A DNA stretch of 12,541 nucleotides from DASVNK01 sp964478815. GTDB taxonomy: Bacteria > Verrucomicrobiota > Verrucomicrobiia > Limisphaerales > SXQI01. A program made the translations under genes and the position numbers. The notes under the pieces were generated by a model, which worked only from the letters and a program-made list of their open reading frames with translations, made no database searches and was not told the origin of the DNA. How positions within the stretch are numbered: the first letter of the stretch is position 1; each line of letters opens with the position of its first letter. Of the stretch, positions 6,792 to 12,541 are shown one piece after another. The stretch covers positions 1-12,541 of the forward strand of contig CAYZKY010000172.1 of the NCBI GenBank assembly GCA_964478815.1, in the 5' to 3' direction.

Positions 6792-8348
6792 TCACTTCGC
6801 GTATTCCGTGCAGCGCGTTTCGCGCACCACCGTAACACGGATCTGGCCGGGATACTGCAGCTCCTCCTCGACCTTGCGGACGATCTGCCGCGCAAGGGTG
6901 TAGGCCTGTTCATCGTTCAACACCGTGGGCTGGACGAAGACACGGAGCTCCCGGCCGGCCTGAATGGCGAAGCTCTTCTCCACGCCGGGAAAGCTCGAAC
7001 CGATCCGCTCCAGCGCTTCCAGGCGCTTGATGTAAATCGCCATCGATTCCGACCGGGCACCGGGACGGGACGCGCTGATGGCATCCGCCGCGCTCACCAG
7101 AATGCCGAAAGGATTCGTGTGGGGAACTTCGTCGTGATGCGAGGCCACGGCATTAACAATATCCTCCGGCTCGCCATAGCGCCGGATGAAATCGCCCCCG
7201 ATGATCGCGTGCGAACCCGACAGCTCGTGATCCAGCGCCTTGCCGATATCGTGCAACAAGCCGGACTTCTTGGCAGTCACGACGTCGAGCTTCAGCTCGG
7301 CCGCCATCAGCGCCATCAAGTGGCCCACCTCCACCGAGTGGGCGAGAATGTTCTGCGTAAAGCTATAGCGGAACTTGAGCGCGCCAAGCTTCTTCACGAT
7401 CTCCGGCGCCAGCGGCGCCAGCCCCAACGCCAGCACGGCCTCCTCCCCCCATTTGACGATGTTCTCGCCCGTCTCGCGCGAGACTTCTTCCACCACCTCC
7501 TCGATCCGCGTGGGGTGAATGCGGCCGTCCGCCATCAGCCGCTGCATGGCTTCGCGTGCGATCTCCCGCCGGACCGGATCGAACCCGGAGAGCACCACCG
7601 AATTCGGCGTGTCGTCGATGAGGACCGTCACGCCGGTGGCGGCTTCGAACGCGCGGATATTCCGCCCTTCGCGGCCGATAATGCGTCCTTTAATGTCCTC
7701 CGCGATTAATGGAAGCGTAGCGGTCGTGGTCTCGAACGTATGGCGGCCCGCGTACCGCTGAATGGCGAGGCTCAAGACCCGGCGGGCCTGGTCTTCGGCC
7801 CGGGTCTTGGCTTCCTCGATAATATGCCGGCTTAGATCGCCCGCATCCTTGGCGGTTTCGAGTTCGACCTGTTTAAGCAACTGCGCGCGCGCGTCCGCCT
7901 CGGATAGCTTCCCGATGCGCTGCAGGAGGGACTGCGTCTCCTGCTTCATCGAGTGCAATTCGTCCTGCTCGCGCTCCAGCCGGCGGCGAAAGTCGTCGGT
8001 GGCCACCTGTTGCTGGCGCAGCGAGCGTTCCTGCTCGGCCTGGCTGGCCATCTGGGCGGTGATCATCGCCTCGCGCTGGGCGAGACGGCTTTCCGCTTCG
8101 AGGAGGGACTGGCGGCGTTCCGCGAACTTGCGCTCGGCCTCCTCCCGCATTTTAAGGGTCTCCTCGTTGGCCGCGAGGCGGGCCTCGCGAGCGATGCTTT
8201 CGGCCTCGCGCCGGGCGTTTTCGATGATGGCCTGCTCCTTGAGGGTAATGGCCTGCCGCAGGCTGCGGTCCCGCCATCTCCAGAGCACGAAGCCCAGGAC
8301 AAACCCGCCGACCAGCCAGCCGGCTCGTTCGAGGGTTACGAGGTCCAT
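6792..8348 (-). CDS. rny: ribonuclease Y
   Basis: This 518-residue protein is RNase Y, a membrane-anchored endoribonuclease that starts mRNA decay and processing. The N-terminal membrane helix is at about 10-24 (GWLVGGFVLGFVLW), and a long charged coiled coil runs 30-190. The KH RNA-binding domain at about 211-275 has its GREG loop at 225-228. The HD phosphohydrolase domain runs about 333-425, with H337, H366-D367 (LLHDIGK) and H404-H405 as probable metal ligands. The C-terminus ends in EYAK, typical of the family, and the length is normal. Its ATG lies inside the last codons of the cyclo-ligase gene (13-bp overlap), so it is the last gene of a rarA/cyclo-ligase/rny operon. I see no clear terminator after its stop, which faces the IS3 fragment. 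Confidence 0.96.
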   Translation of the reverse strand: MDLVTLERAGWLVGGFVLGFVLWRWRDRSLRQAITLKEQAIIENARREAESIAREARLAANEETLKMREEAERKFAERRQSLLEAESRLAQREAMITAQMASQAEQERSLRQQQVATDDFRRRLEREQDELHSMKQETQSLLQRIGKLSEADARAQLLKQVELETAKDAGDLSRHIIEEAKTRAEDQARRVLSLAIQRYAGRHTFETTTATLPLIAEDIKGRIIGREGRNIRAFEAATGVTVLIDDTPNSVVLSGFDPVRREIAREAMQRLMADGRIHPTRIEEVVEEVSRETGENIVKWGEEAVLALGLAPLAPEIVKKLGALKFRYSFTQNILAHSVEVGHLMALMAAELKLDVVTAKKSGLLHDIGKALDHELSGSHAIIGGDFIRRYGEPEDIVNAVASHHDEVPHTNPFGILVSAADAISASRPGARSESMAIYIKRLEALERIGSSFPGVEKSFAIQAGRELRVFVQPTVLNDEQAYTLARQIVRKVEEELQYPGQIRVTVVRETRCTEYAK

Positions 8349-8932
8349 CGTTCGGGCGGCAGTGAGCTGAGTTGCAAGCAGCGGAAGGGTGTTATGAGAT
8401 AGTCCATGGCGATATCGTTCTCATCGCGCGGCAGAACCGGGAGCAACTGAGCTTCCAACGCCACGCCGCATTTCGCGCCATGCGTCTCCGCGAGCAATCG
8501 ATCATAGAATCCCTTGCCGCGTCCGAGCCGTGTTCCACTCGCATCGAAAGCTAACCCAGGAACCAGCACCAAGTCCAGTTGGTTTAGCGGGTGCCAGGGC
8601 GCGTCGGCGGGCGGCTCTGGAATGCCATAAGGCCCCGCCCGCAGCCCCTCCGGGTCGGTCACCACCGCCGCGCCATACGTGCCGGACTCCGCCCGAAAGC
8701 GCGGCAGCGCCACGACTTTCCCGGACCGAAGTGCCTCGGCCAGGCAAGTCCGCACGTCCAGCTCGTCCGGCAGCGGCATGTAAAGCATCACGGCGCGGGC
8801 GGAGGCCCAGAAAGGCTGCTGGAGTAATCGTTCGGCCACGGCCGCCGAAGCGGTCTGCCGAACCTCCGCCGGGACTTGCCGGAGCAGAGCCCGCTGCGCC
8901 CGCCGGAGATCGGCCTTACTGGCGGTGCTCAT
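8336..8932 (-). CDS. 5-formyltetrahydrofolate cyclo-ligase
   Basis: This 198-residue protein matches 5-FTHF cyclo-ligase (methenyltetrahydrofolate synthetase), which uses ATP to convert 5-formyl-THF to 5,10-methenyl-THF in one-carbon metabolism. The N-terminal helix KADLRRAQRALL is typical, and MLYMPLPDELDV at 49-60 is the usual strand. The signature PGLAFD-x-x-G-x-R-L-G-R-G-K-G-F-Y-D-R-L occupies 125-146. The length is normal. The ATG at 8932 overlaps the rarA stop as ATGA (8929-8932), and the TAA lies 13 bases into rny. A longer reading with no stop upstream exists in this frame, but it is the shadow of rarA. Tight overlaps on both sides imply coupled translation. Confidence 0.93.
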   Translation of the reverse strand: MSTASKADLRRAQRALLRQVPAEVRQTASAAVAERLLQQPFWASARAVMLYMPLPDELDVRTCLAEALRSGKVVALPRFRAESGTYGAAVVTDPEGLRAGPYGIPEPPADAPWHPLNQLDLVLVPGLAFDASGTRLGRGKGFYDRLLAETHGAKCGVALEAQLLPVLPRDENDIAMDYLITPFRCLQLSSLPPERWTS

Positions 8933-10314
8933 GGCGCTGCCGAACCGTTCTCGGCCGCGCGCGCGGCCTTGAATTCCGCCCGCCATTTTTCGACCCGCTC
9001 CTTGATCTTCTTCTCCACGCCCTGATCGCCCGGATTGTAATAATGCCGATCCGCTCCCAGGTAATCCTGGGCCACGAAATGGTCCGGATGATCGTGCGCG
9101 TAATCGTAACCGACCCCGTGTCCCAGCCGCTTCGCGCTGCGATAAGCCGAAGACCGCAGGTGCTCCGGCACGGGCAGCGTCCGGCCGTGGCGCACGTCTT
9201 CCAGCGCGGCGTCGATCGCCAGATAGGCCGAATTGCTCTTGTTCGCGGTGGCGATATAGACGGCTGCCTCCGCCAGGGGAATCCGCGCCTCCGGCCAGCC
9301 GACAAACTCCGCCGCCTGGTGGCAGGCCGTCGCCAGCACCAGTGCCATCGGATCGGCCAGGCCGACATCCTCCGCCGCGCAAATCATCATCCGCCGCGAA
9401 ATGAAGCGCGGGTCTTCCCCGGCATGAATCATCTTCGCGAGCCAGTAAAGCGTGGCATCCGGATCGCTTCCACGCATCGACTTGATGAGCGCCGAAATCG
9501 TGTCGTAGTGGGCGTCGCCATCGCCATCATAGACGATGGCCTTCTTCTGAATGCTCTGCTCGGCGGCCGCCAGATCGATGACGACCGCGCCTTGGGCATC
9601 CGGCGGGGTGGTCAATACCGCGATCTCCAGCGAATTCAGTGCCTTGCGGGCATCGCCGTCCGAAATCTTCGCCAGATGCCGCAGGGCCTCCTCGTGGGCC
9701 ACCACCCGCAGGTGGGCCAGCCCGCGTTCATCCGTCAATGCCCGCCGGAGCAGATCGAGCAAATCCTCCTCGCCGAGCGGACGCAGCTCGAAAATCTGCG
9801 AGCGGGAGACCAGCGGCGAATTGACGAAAAAGAATGGATTGTGCGTCGTCGCCCCGATCAGCTTCACCACGCCGCTCTCGACGTCCGGGAGGAGCACATC
9901 CTGTTGCGATTTGTTGAAGCGGTGAATCTCGTCGATGAACAGGATCGTCGCCTGGCCCGTGTTCTCCAGCCGGTTTGCGGCCCCAGCCAAAACCCGTCGC
10001 ATGTCCGCCACGTTCGATTCCACCCCGCTGAGCCGTTCGAATTTGCAGCGAGTCTGATTCGCGATGATCTGCGCCAGCGACGTCTTCCCCGTGCCCGGCG
10101 GGCCGTAAAGAATCACCGATTGGACCCGGTCTGCCTCGATCGCCCGGCGCAGGAGCTGGCCCGGCGCCAGAATATGCTGCTGGCCCGCGTATTCATCCAA
10201 CGTGCGGGGGCGCATTCGGGCCGCGAGCGGCGCGGGCGAAGAACGCGCCTCGCCCGCCTGGTTTGCATCCCCGGGTGGCCGGAGCTTGGATTTGGAGAAC
10301 AGATCGTCCTGCAA
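8929..10314 (-). CDS. rarA: replication-associated recombination protein A (AAA+ ATPase, MgsA/WRNIP1 family)
   Basis: RarA is an AAA+ ATPase acting at stalled replication forks. With the TTG start proposed here it is 461 residues, the usual size. PLAARMRP at about 29-36 is the family's opening motif. Walker A GPPGTGKT is at 71-78, Walker B ILFIDEIHRF around 124-133, sensor 1 GATTHNP at 154-160, and GDARKALN at 220-227. The C-terminal RarA domain carries the clear motifs DPDATLYWLAKMI, GEDPRFISRRM and ASEDVGLADP-like AAEDVGLADP. No ATG lies at a sensible place: the frame stays open to an ATG at 10470, but the extra 52 residues are Pro/Arg/Cys-rich and do not look like RarA. TTG at 10314 gives M-QDDLFS, a typical short RarA start. 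A GGGGAG stretch directly abuts it, too close for an ideal ribosome site. It is the first gene of the operon with the cyclo-ligase and rny. Confidence 0.93.
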   Translation of the reverse strand: MQDDLFSKSKLRPPGDANQAGEARSSPAPLAARMRPRTLDEYAGQQHILAPGQLLRRAIEADRVQSVILYGPPGTGKTSLAQIIANQTRCKFERLSGVESNVADMRRVLAGAANRLENTGQATILFIDEIHRFNKSQQDVLLPDVESGVVKLIGATTHNPFFFVNSPLVSRSQIFELRPLGEEDLLDLLRRALTDERGLAHLRVVAHEEALRHLAKISDGDARKALNSLEIAVLTTPPDAQGAVVIDLAAAEQSIQKKAIVYDGDGDAHYDTISALIKSMRGSDPDATLYWLAKMIHAGEDPRFISRRMMICAAEDVGLADPMALVLATACHQAAEFVGWPEARIPLAEAAVYIATANKSNSAYLAIDAALEDVRHGRTLPVPEHLRSSAYRSAKRLGHGVGYDYAHDHPDHFVAQDYLGADRHYYNPGDQGVEKKIKERVEKWRAEFKAARAAENGSAAP

Positions 10315-10406
10315 CTCCCCGAAACGTCGCAGAACCCCTGCCCCTTGCCAACCGCCGGTTGTACTTCGGGGGTGGACCAGATCAGGCGCGCGATGGCCGG
10401 CGAAAT

Positions 10407-10441
10407 GGGGGCAGGAAGGGGCATTACGGGGTTTTATTGGG
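10407..10441 (+). other. canonical G-quadruplex motif
   Basis: Four plus-strand G runs (10407-10411, 10418-10421, 10428-10431, 10439-10441) are separated by loops of 6, 6 and 7 bases, satisfying the G3+N1-7 rule. It lies about 93-127 bases upstream of the rarA TTG, with the G-rich strand being the rarA template strand. A looser set of G runs follows at 10533-10566 (third loop 9 bases). Whether it folds is not known. Confidence 0.6.
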
Positions 10442-10627
10442 CATTTTGTGGCCGGCGAAGGGGTCGGCAACGGTGGGGAGAAGACAGGTGGAGTAGACTG
10501 GGATGGGGTGGGACGCGCAATGATCTCGAAGTGGGATTGGCGGGATTACGGGGGTTTGGTGGTGGGATGCATGGGAGCGGTCGCGGGACGAAGGTGGGAC
10601 GGCAAAGGGCAGGCGGCGGGAAAAGTA

Positions 10628-10653
10628 GACAGGATTTACGGGATTTACAGGAT
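10628..10653 (+). repeat. short direct repeat GGATTTAC (9-bp period)
   Basis: GGATTTAC occurs at 10632-10639 and 10641-10648, followed by a partial AGGATG unit. It resembles the AGGATTTAC-type intergenic words found in many bacterial genomes. A dispersed repeat family is my inference and cannot be judged from one window. Confidence 0.5.
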
Positions 10654-10697
10654 GGGCTGGCGAATTTCCACTGGTGAATATTTCCGGCAAAAGGCGC

Positions 10698-10726
10698 TTG
10701 ACTGGTAATGACTACTTCTGTAGTTA
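10698..10726 (+). promoter_or_regulatory. predicted promoter with BlaI-type operator
   Basis: TTGACT at 10698-10703 is a good -35 box. A weak -10 (TAGTTA, 10721-10726) follows at 17 bases. Between and overlapping them is the dyad ACTAC-TTCT-GTAGT at 10711-10724, close to the TACA/TGTA-type dyads bound by BlaI/MecI repressors. A repressor there would block polymerase, which fits autoregulation of the gene starting at 10749. A second dyad, GTTAG-TGTGC-CTAAC (10723-10737), overlaps its right arm and could be a further half-site or a leader hairpin. The operator is better supported than the exact -10. Confidence 0.6.
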
Positions 10727-10748
10727 GTGTGCCTAACGATATAAACAC

Positions 10749-11123
10749 ATGAACCCTCCGGAGATTTCTGAAGCCGAGTGGAAGATCATGCGGATCTTGT
10801 GGAAGAAGGCCCCGCTTGCCGCGTACGACATCGTTCAGGCCCTCGCAGGCGATGCTGCCTGGCACCCGAACACGATCAAGACGCTGTTGGGGCGGCTGGT
10901 CAAGAAAGGCGCGCTGGCGGCGAAGAAATACAAGAACCTCTTCCTCTACTCGCCATTGGTCACGGAAGAACAATGCGTGCAGGCCGAGAGCGAGAGTTTT
11001 CTGGAACGCCTGTTCGATGGTTCGGTGCGTCCGCTGCTGGTTCACTTCGCGAAGAACAAGCGGCTTTCGCAGGAGGATCTGGATGAACTGCGCCGCATTC
11101 TCGAAGGAAAGGAGAAGGCATGA
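10749..11123 (+). CDS. BlaI/MecI/CopY-family transcriptional repressor
   Basis: This 124-residue winged-helix repressor matches the BlaI/MecI family in length and pattern. The DNA-binding domain is at 5-72: ISEAEWKIMRILW, then the recognition helix WHPNTIKTLLGRLVKKGAL (38-56) and the wing K-Y-K-N-L-F-L-Y. The C-terminal helices at about 74-120 would form the dimer interface. In the known system a paired membrane peptidase is activated by a signal and the repressor is cleaved in the C-terminal part. Here the M56 gene overlaps by four bases (ATGA, 11120-11123), so the pair is coupled. A dyad operator lies just upstream, indicating autoregulation. No Shine-Dalgarno is obvious before the ATG. No beta-lactamase gene is within view, so other targets are likely. 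Confidence 0.9.
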   Translation: MNPPEISEAEWKIMRILWKKAPLAAYDIVQALAGDAAWHPNTIKTLLGRLVKKGALAAKKYKNLFLYSPLVTEEQCVQAESESFLERLFDGSVRPLLVHFAKNKRLSQEDLDELRRILEGKEKA

Positions 11124-12505
11124 ACCTGCCTCATCTGGTCGAAAAGTTCTCGGAAGCGGCCTGGGAGACCAGCCTCTCCGCCGCCGTGCTCGCGGCGTTC
11201 GTGGCGGCGGTGCAGTTCGCGTTGCGCAAGCAGTTGCGCCCGGCGTGGCGGTACTGGCTCTGGATGCCGGTGGTGATCCGCTTGCTGGCTCCGGCGCTGC
11301 CGGACTCCGCGTTCAGCCTATTCAACCTCCCGCGATGGGTCGGGCCTGGAGCCGCGCCCGCGGGCTACCGGGTGGAGATTACAGATGCTCCTGCTTATCG
11401 CCCCGCTTTGGAGGCTTCGCCGGAACTGACCGCCGCCGAAGCAGAAGCCCTGGCGATCCCTGCGGCGCCTTCCGAGCGCCGGTTCAATCTTCGAACCTGG
11501 CTGGGAACGATCTGGGCGGCTGGCCTGCTTTTGCTGCTGGGCCGGCTGGCACTGGGGAGCCTGTGGTTGCGATACCACGCCCGCCGCACCGCCGTCCCCT
11601 CTTCCGGGGAAGCGGTTCAACTTTTGGCGGAAGTTACCGCGGAATTGAAATGCTGGCGCCGCCCGGCCCTGCGGGAAAGCCATCTGGTGACCGCGCCTGC
11701 GCTGTTCGGAATCTTTGCTCCCACGATCCTCCTGCCGGCCGGATTCCTGGAGCGTTTTTCGCGGGAGGAACTGCGGCAGGTGTTCTTGCACGAGGCGGCG
11801 CATCTCAAGCGGGGCGATCTCTGGATGAACGCACTCATGGCCGTGGCGCAAGCGGTCCACTGGTTCAATCCGGTGGTGTGGCTGGTCTGCCGGCGCATGC
11901 GCCTGGAGCGGGAACTGGCCTGCGACGAAGTGGTGCTCCGATCCCAGCAGGGCGCTGGGTCGGCTTACGGGCAGACCATCCTGCGGATTTTGCAGGACTT
12001 TCGCCCCGCGCCGCTGCCGGGCGGCGTCGGGATTCTGGAACACAAGCGCGAAGCCCGGGCGCGCATGGCCCAGATCGCGGACTTCAACCCGACGCGCCGG
12101 CGAGCCACCTTGCTGGGTGCCGCTGCCTTGATCCTGATCGTGACATGTGGCCTGACCAACGCGCAAAGACCCAGCGTGCCAGGCGCAGCCGAACCCGCGA
12201 ACCCGCCCAAGGAATTGCCTTCGGACAACCTGGTTCCCAACGATCCCGCTTCCGATTGGACGTTGCCGTGGTCGGGAAGGCTCTCGGGACGGTTCTCCGT
12301 GCAGGGCCTGGATTTCGCTCAAGGCGTGGAACGGCTGAGACAGGCGCTCCCCGCCGAGCTGCAAGCGTATCAGTTCGTCTGGACGGAACCGGTCCGGATA
12401 GCAGACGGAACGAACGTCTTCAGCGTCAATGCGGTCGGCTACATCACGCACCCGGTGGCGGAAGCGCCGGCGGCACGAAGCGTCCGGTTTCAGACACGAG
12501 CCTGA
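11120..12505 (+). CDS. M56-family (BlaR1-type) membrane metallopeptidase sensor
   Basis: This 461-residue membrane protein belongs to the M56 peptidase family, the antirepressor partners of BlaI-type repressors. Hydrophobic helices are at about 16-34, 43-60, 128-150 and 331-347. The zinc site is HEAAH at 224-228, with E265-L-A-C-D269 as the usual third-ligand motif; AHLKRGDLWMN and HWFNPVVWLVCRRMRLERE are typical surrounding sequence. After the last helix, about 110 residues lie outside the membrane: a Pro/Asn-rich linker (350-380), then a small domain (about 385-461, SGRFSVQGLDFAQGVERLRQAL onward) that I do not recognise. BlaR1 proper carries a penicillin-binding domain of about 250 residues with an S-x-x-K motif; none is present here. 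Its ligand is therefore unlikely to be sensed in the BlaR1 manner. The gene ends 36 bases before the window edge. Confidence 0.9.
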   Translation: MNLPHLVEKFSEAAWETSLSAAVLAAFVAAVQFALRKQLRPAWRYWLWMPVVIRLLAPALPDSAFSLFNLPRWVGPGAAPAGYRVEITDAPAYRPALEASPELTAAEAEALAIPAAPSERRFNLRTWLGTIWAAGLLLLLGRLALGSLWLRYHARRTAVPSSGEAVQLLAEVTAELKCWRRPALRESHLVTAPALFGIFAPTILLPAGFLERFSREELRQVFLHEAAHLKRGDLWMNALMAVAQAVHWFNPVVWLVCRRMRLERELACDEVVLRSQQGAGSAYGQTILRILQDFRPAPLPGGVGILEHKREARARMAQIADFNPTRRRATLLGAAALILIVTCGLTNAQRPSVPGAAEPANPPKELPSDNLVPNDPASDWTLPWSGRLSGRFSVQGLDFAQGVERLRQALPAELQAYQFVWTEPVRIADGTNVFSVNAVGYITHPVAEAPAARSVRFQTRA

Positions 12506-12541
12506 CGTCAGTTATCACCCTCGAACATTGGCTAGTCTCTA

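Larger units (their letters stand above)
10315..10748. other. gene-free G-rich intergenic region between rarA and the blaI-like gene
   Basis: This 434-bp stretch separates divergent genes and holds no supported coding region. From about 10400 to 10620 the plus strand is very rich in G runs (for example TGGGATGGGGTGGGACG at 10498-10514). The right end carries a short GGATTTAC repeat and the promoter/operator of the blaI-like gene. The rarA promoter must lie here on the minus strand, but I cannot place it with confidence. Confidence 0.7.

Noticed and set aside
10628..10653. GGATTTAC repeats considered as the edge of a CRISPR array
   Set aside because: Only two and a half units of 9 bp with no spacers.
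8530..10677. Plus-strand open frame of 715 codons opposite rarA and the cyclo-ligase
   Set aside because: It is the antisense shadow of well-recognised minus-strand genes in GC-rich DNA; its product is Arg/Pro-rich with no family motif.
10740..10745. TATAAA just before the blaI-like ATG, considered as a -10 box
   Set aside because: It lies 3 bases from the start codon and has no matching -35; TTGACT at 10698 fits a promoter further upstream.
11318..12451. Minus-strand open frame of 377 codons opposite the M56 peptidase
   Set aside because: Shadow of a gene with a clear HExxH site and repressor partner.

Overview
The window is GC-rich bacterial DNA. The gene set suggests a Verrucomicrobiota-like organism or a relative in the Planctomycetota/Acidobacteriota range. 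Pointers are the BlaI plus M56-peptidase pair, the ECF sigma with small zinc-finger partners, the style of the IS3 transposase fragment, and an overlapping rarA / 5-FTHF cyclo-ligase / rny block. The lineage is an inference from gene content, not from a marker gene.

Layout. (1) 10-4358, minus strand: a carbohydrate cluster. It holds a GH63-type glucosidase, a glycogen debranching enzyme reduced to its two ends by a large internal deletion, and a glucose-1-dehydrogenase-like SDR. A short orphan reading frame with a CxxC motif lies between the glucosidase and the debranching remnant. (2) 4559-6487, plus strand: an ECF sigma factor, two tandem 100-residue zinc-finger (anti-sigma-like) proteins that align without gaps, and an exported thioredoxin-fold protein with a CPYC site. 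This looks like a redox- or envelope-stress sigma module. (3) 6582-6785: a decayed IS3-family transposase fragment, 6 bp from the end of rny. (4) 10314-6792, minus strand: rarA, a 5-formyltetrahydrofolate cyclo-ligase and rny, with stop/start overlaps that indicate one operon. (5) 10315-10748: a gene-free, strand-asymmetric G-rich stretch with a canonical G-quadruplex motif, a GGATTTAC direct repeat, and the promoter/operator of the next gene. (6) 10749-12505, plus strand: a BlaI/MecI-type repressor overlapped by an M56 (BlaR1-type) membrane metallopeptidase whose C-terminal sensor is a short non-penicillin-binding domain.

The genes fall into three functional blocks. One is polysaccharide or compatible-solute metabolism, partly broken. 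Two are signal-responsive regulatory modules (ECF/zinc-finger/thioredoxin and BlaI/M56). Between them is a housekeeping genome-maintenance and RNA-turnover operon. The most distinctive item is the sigma plus twin zinc-finger plus thioredoxin arrangement. I found no CRISPR array, tRNA, rRNA or complete mobile element.
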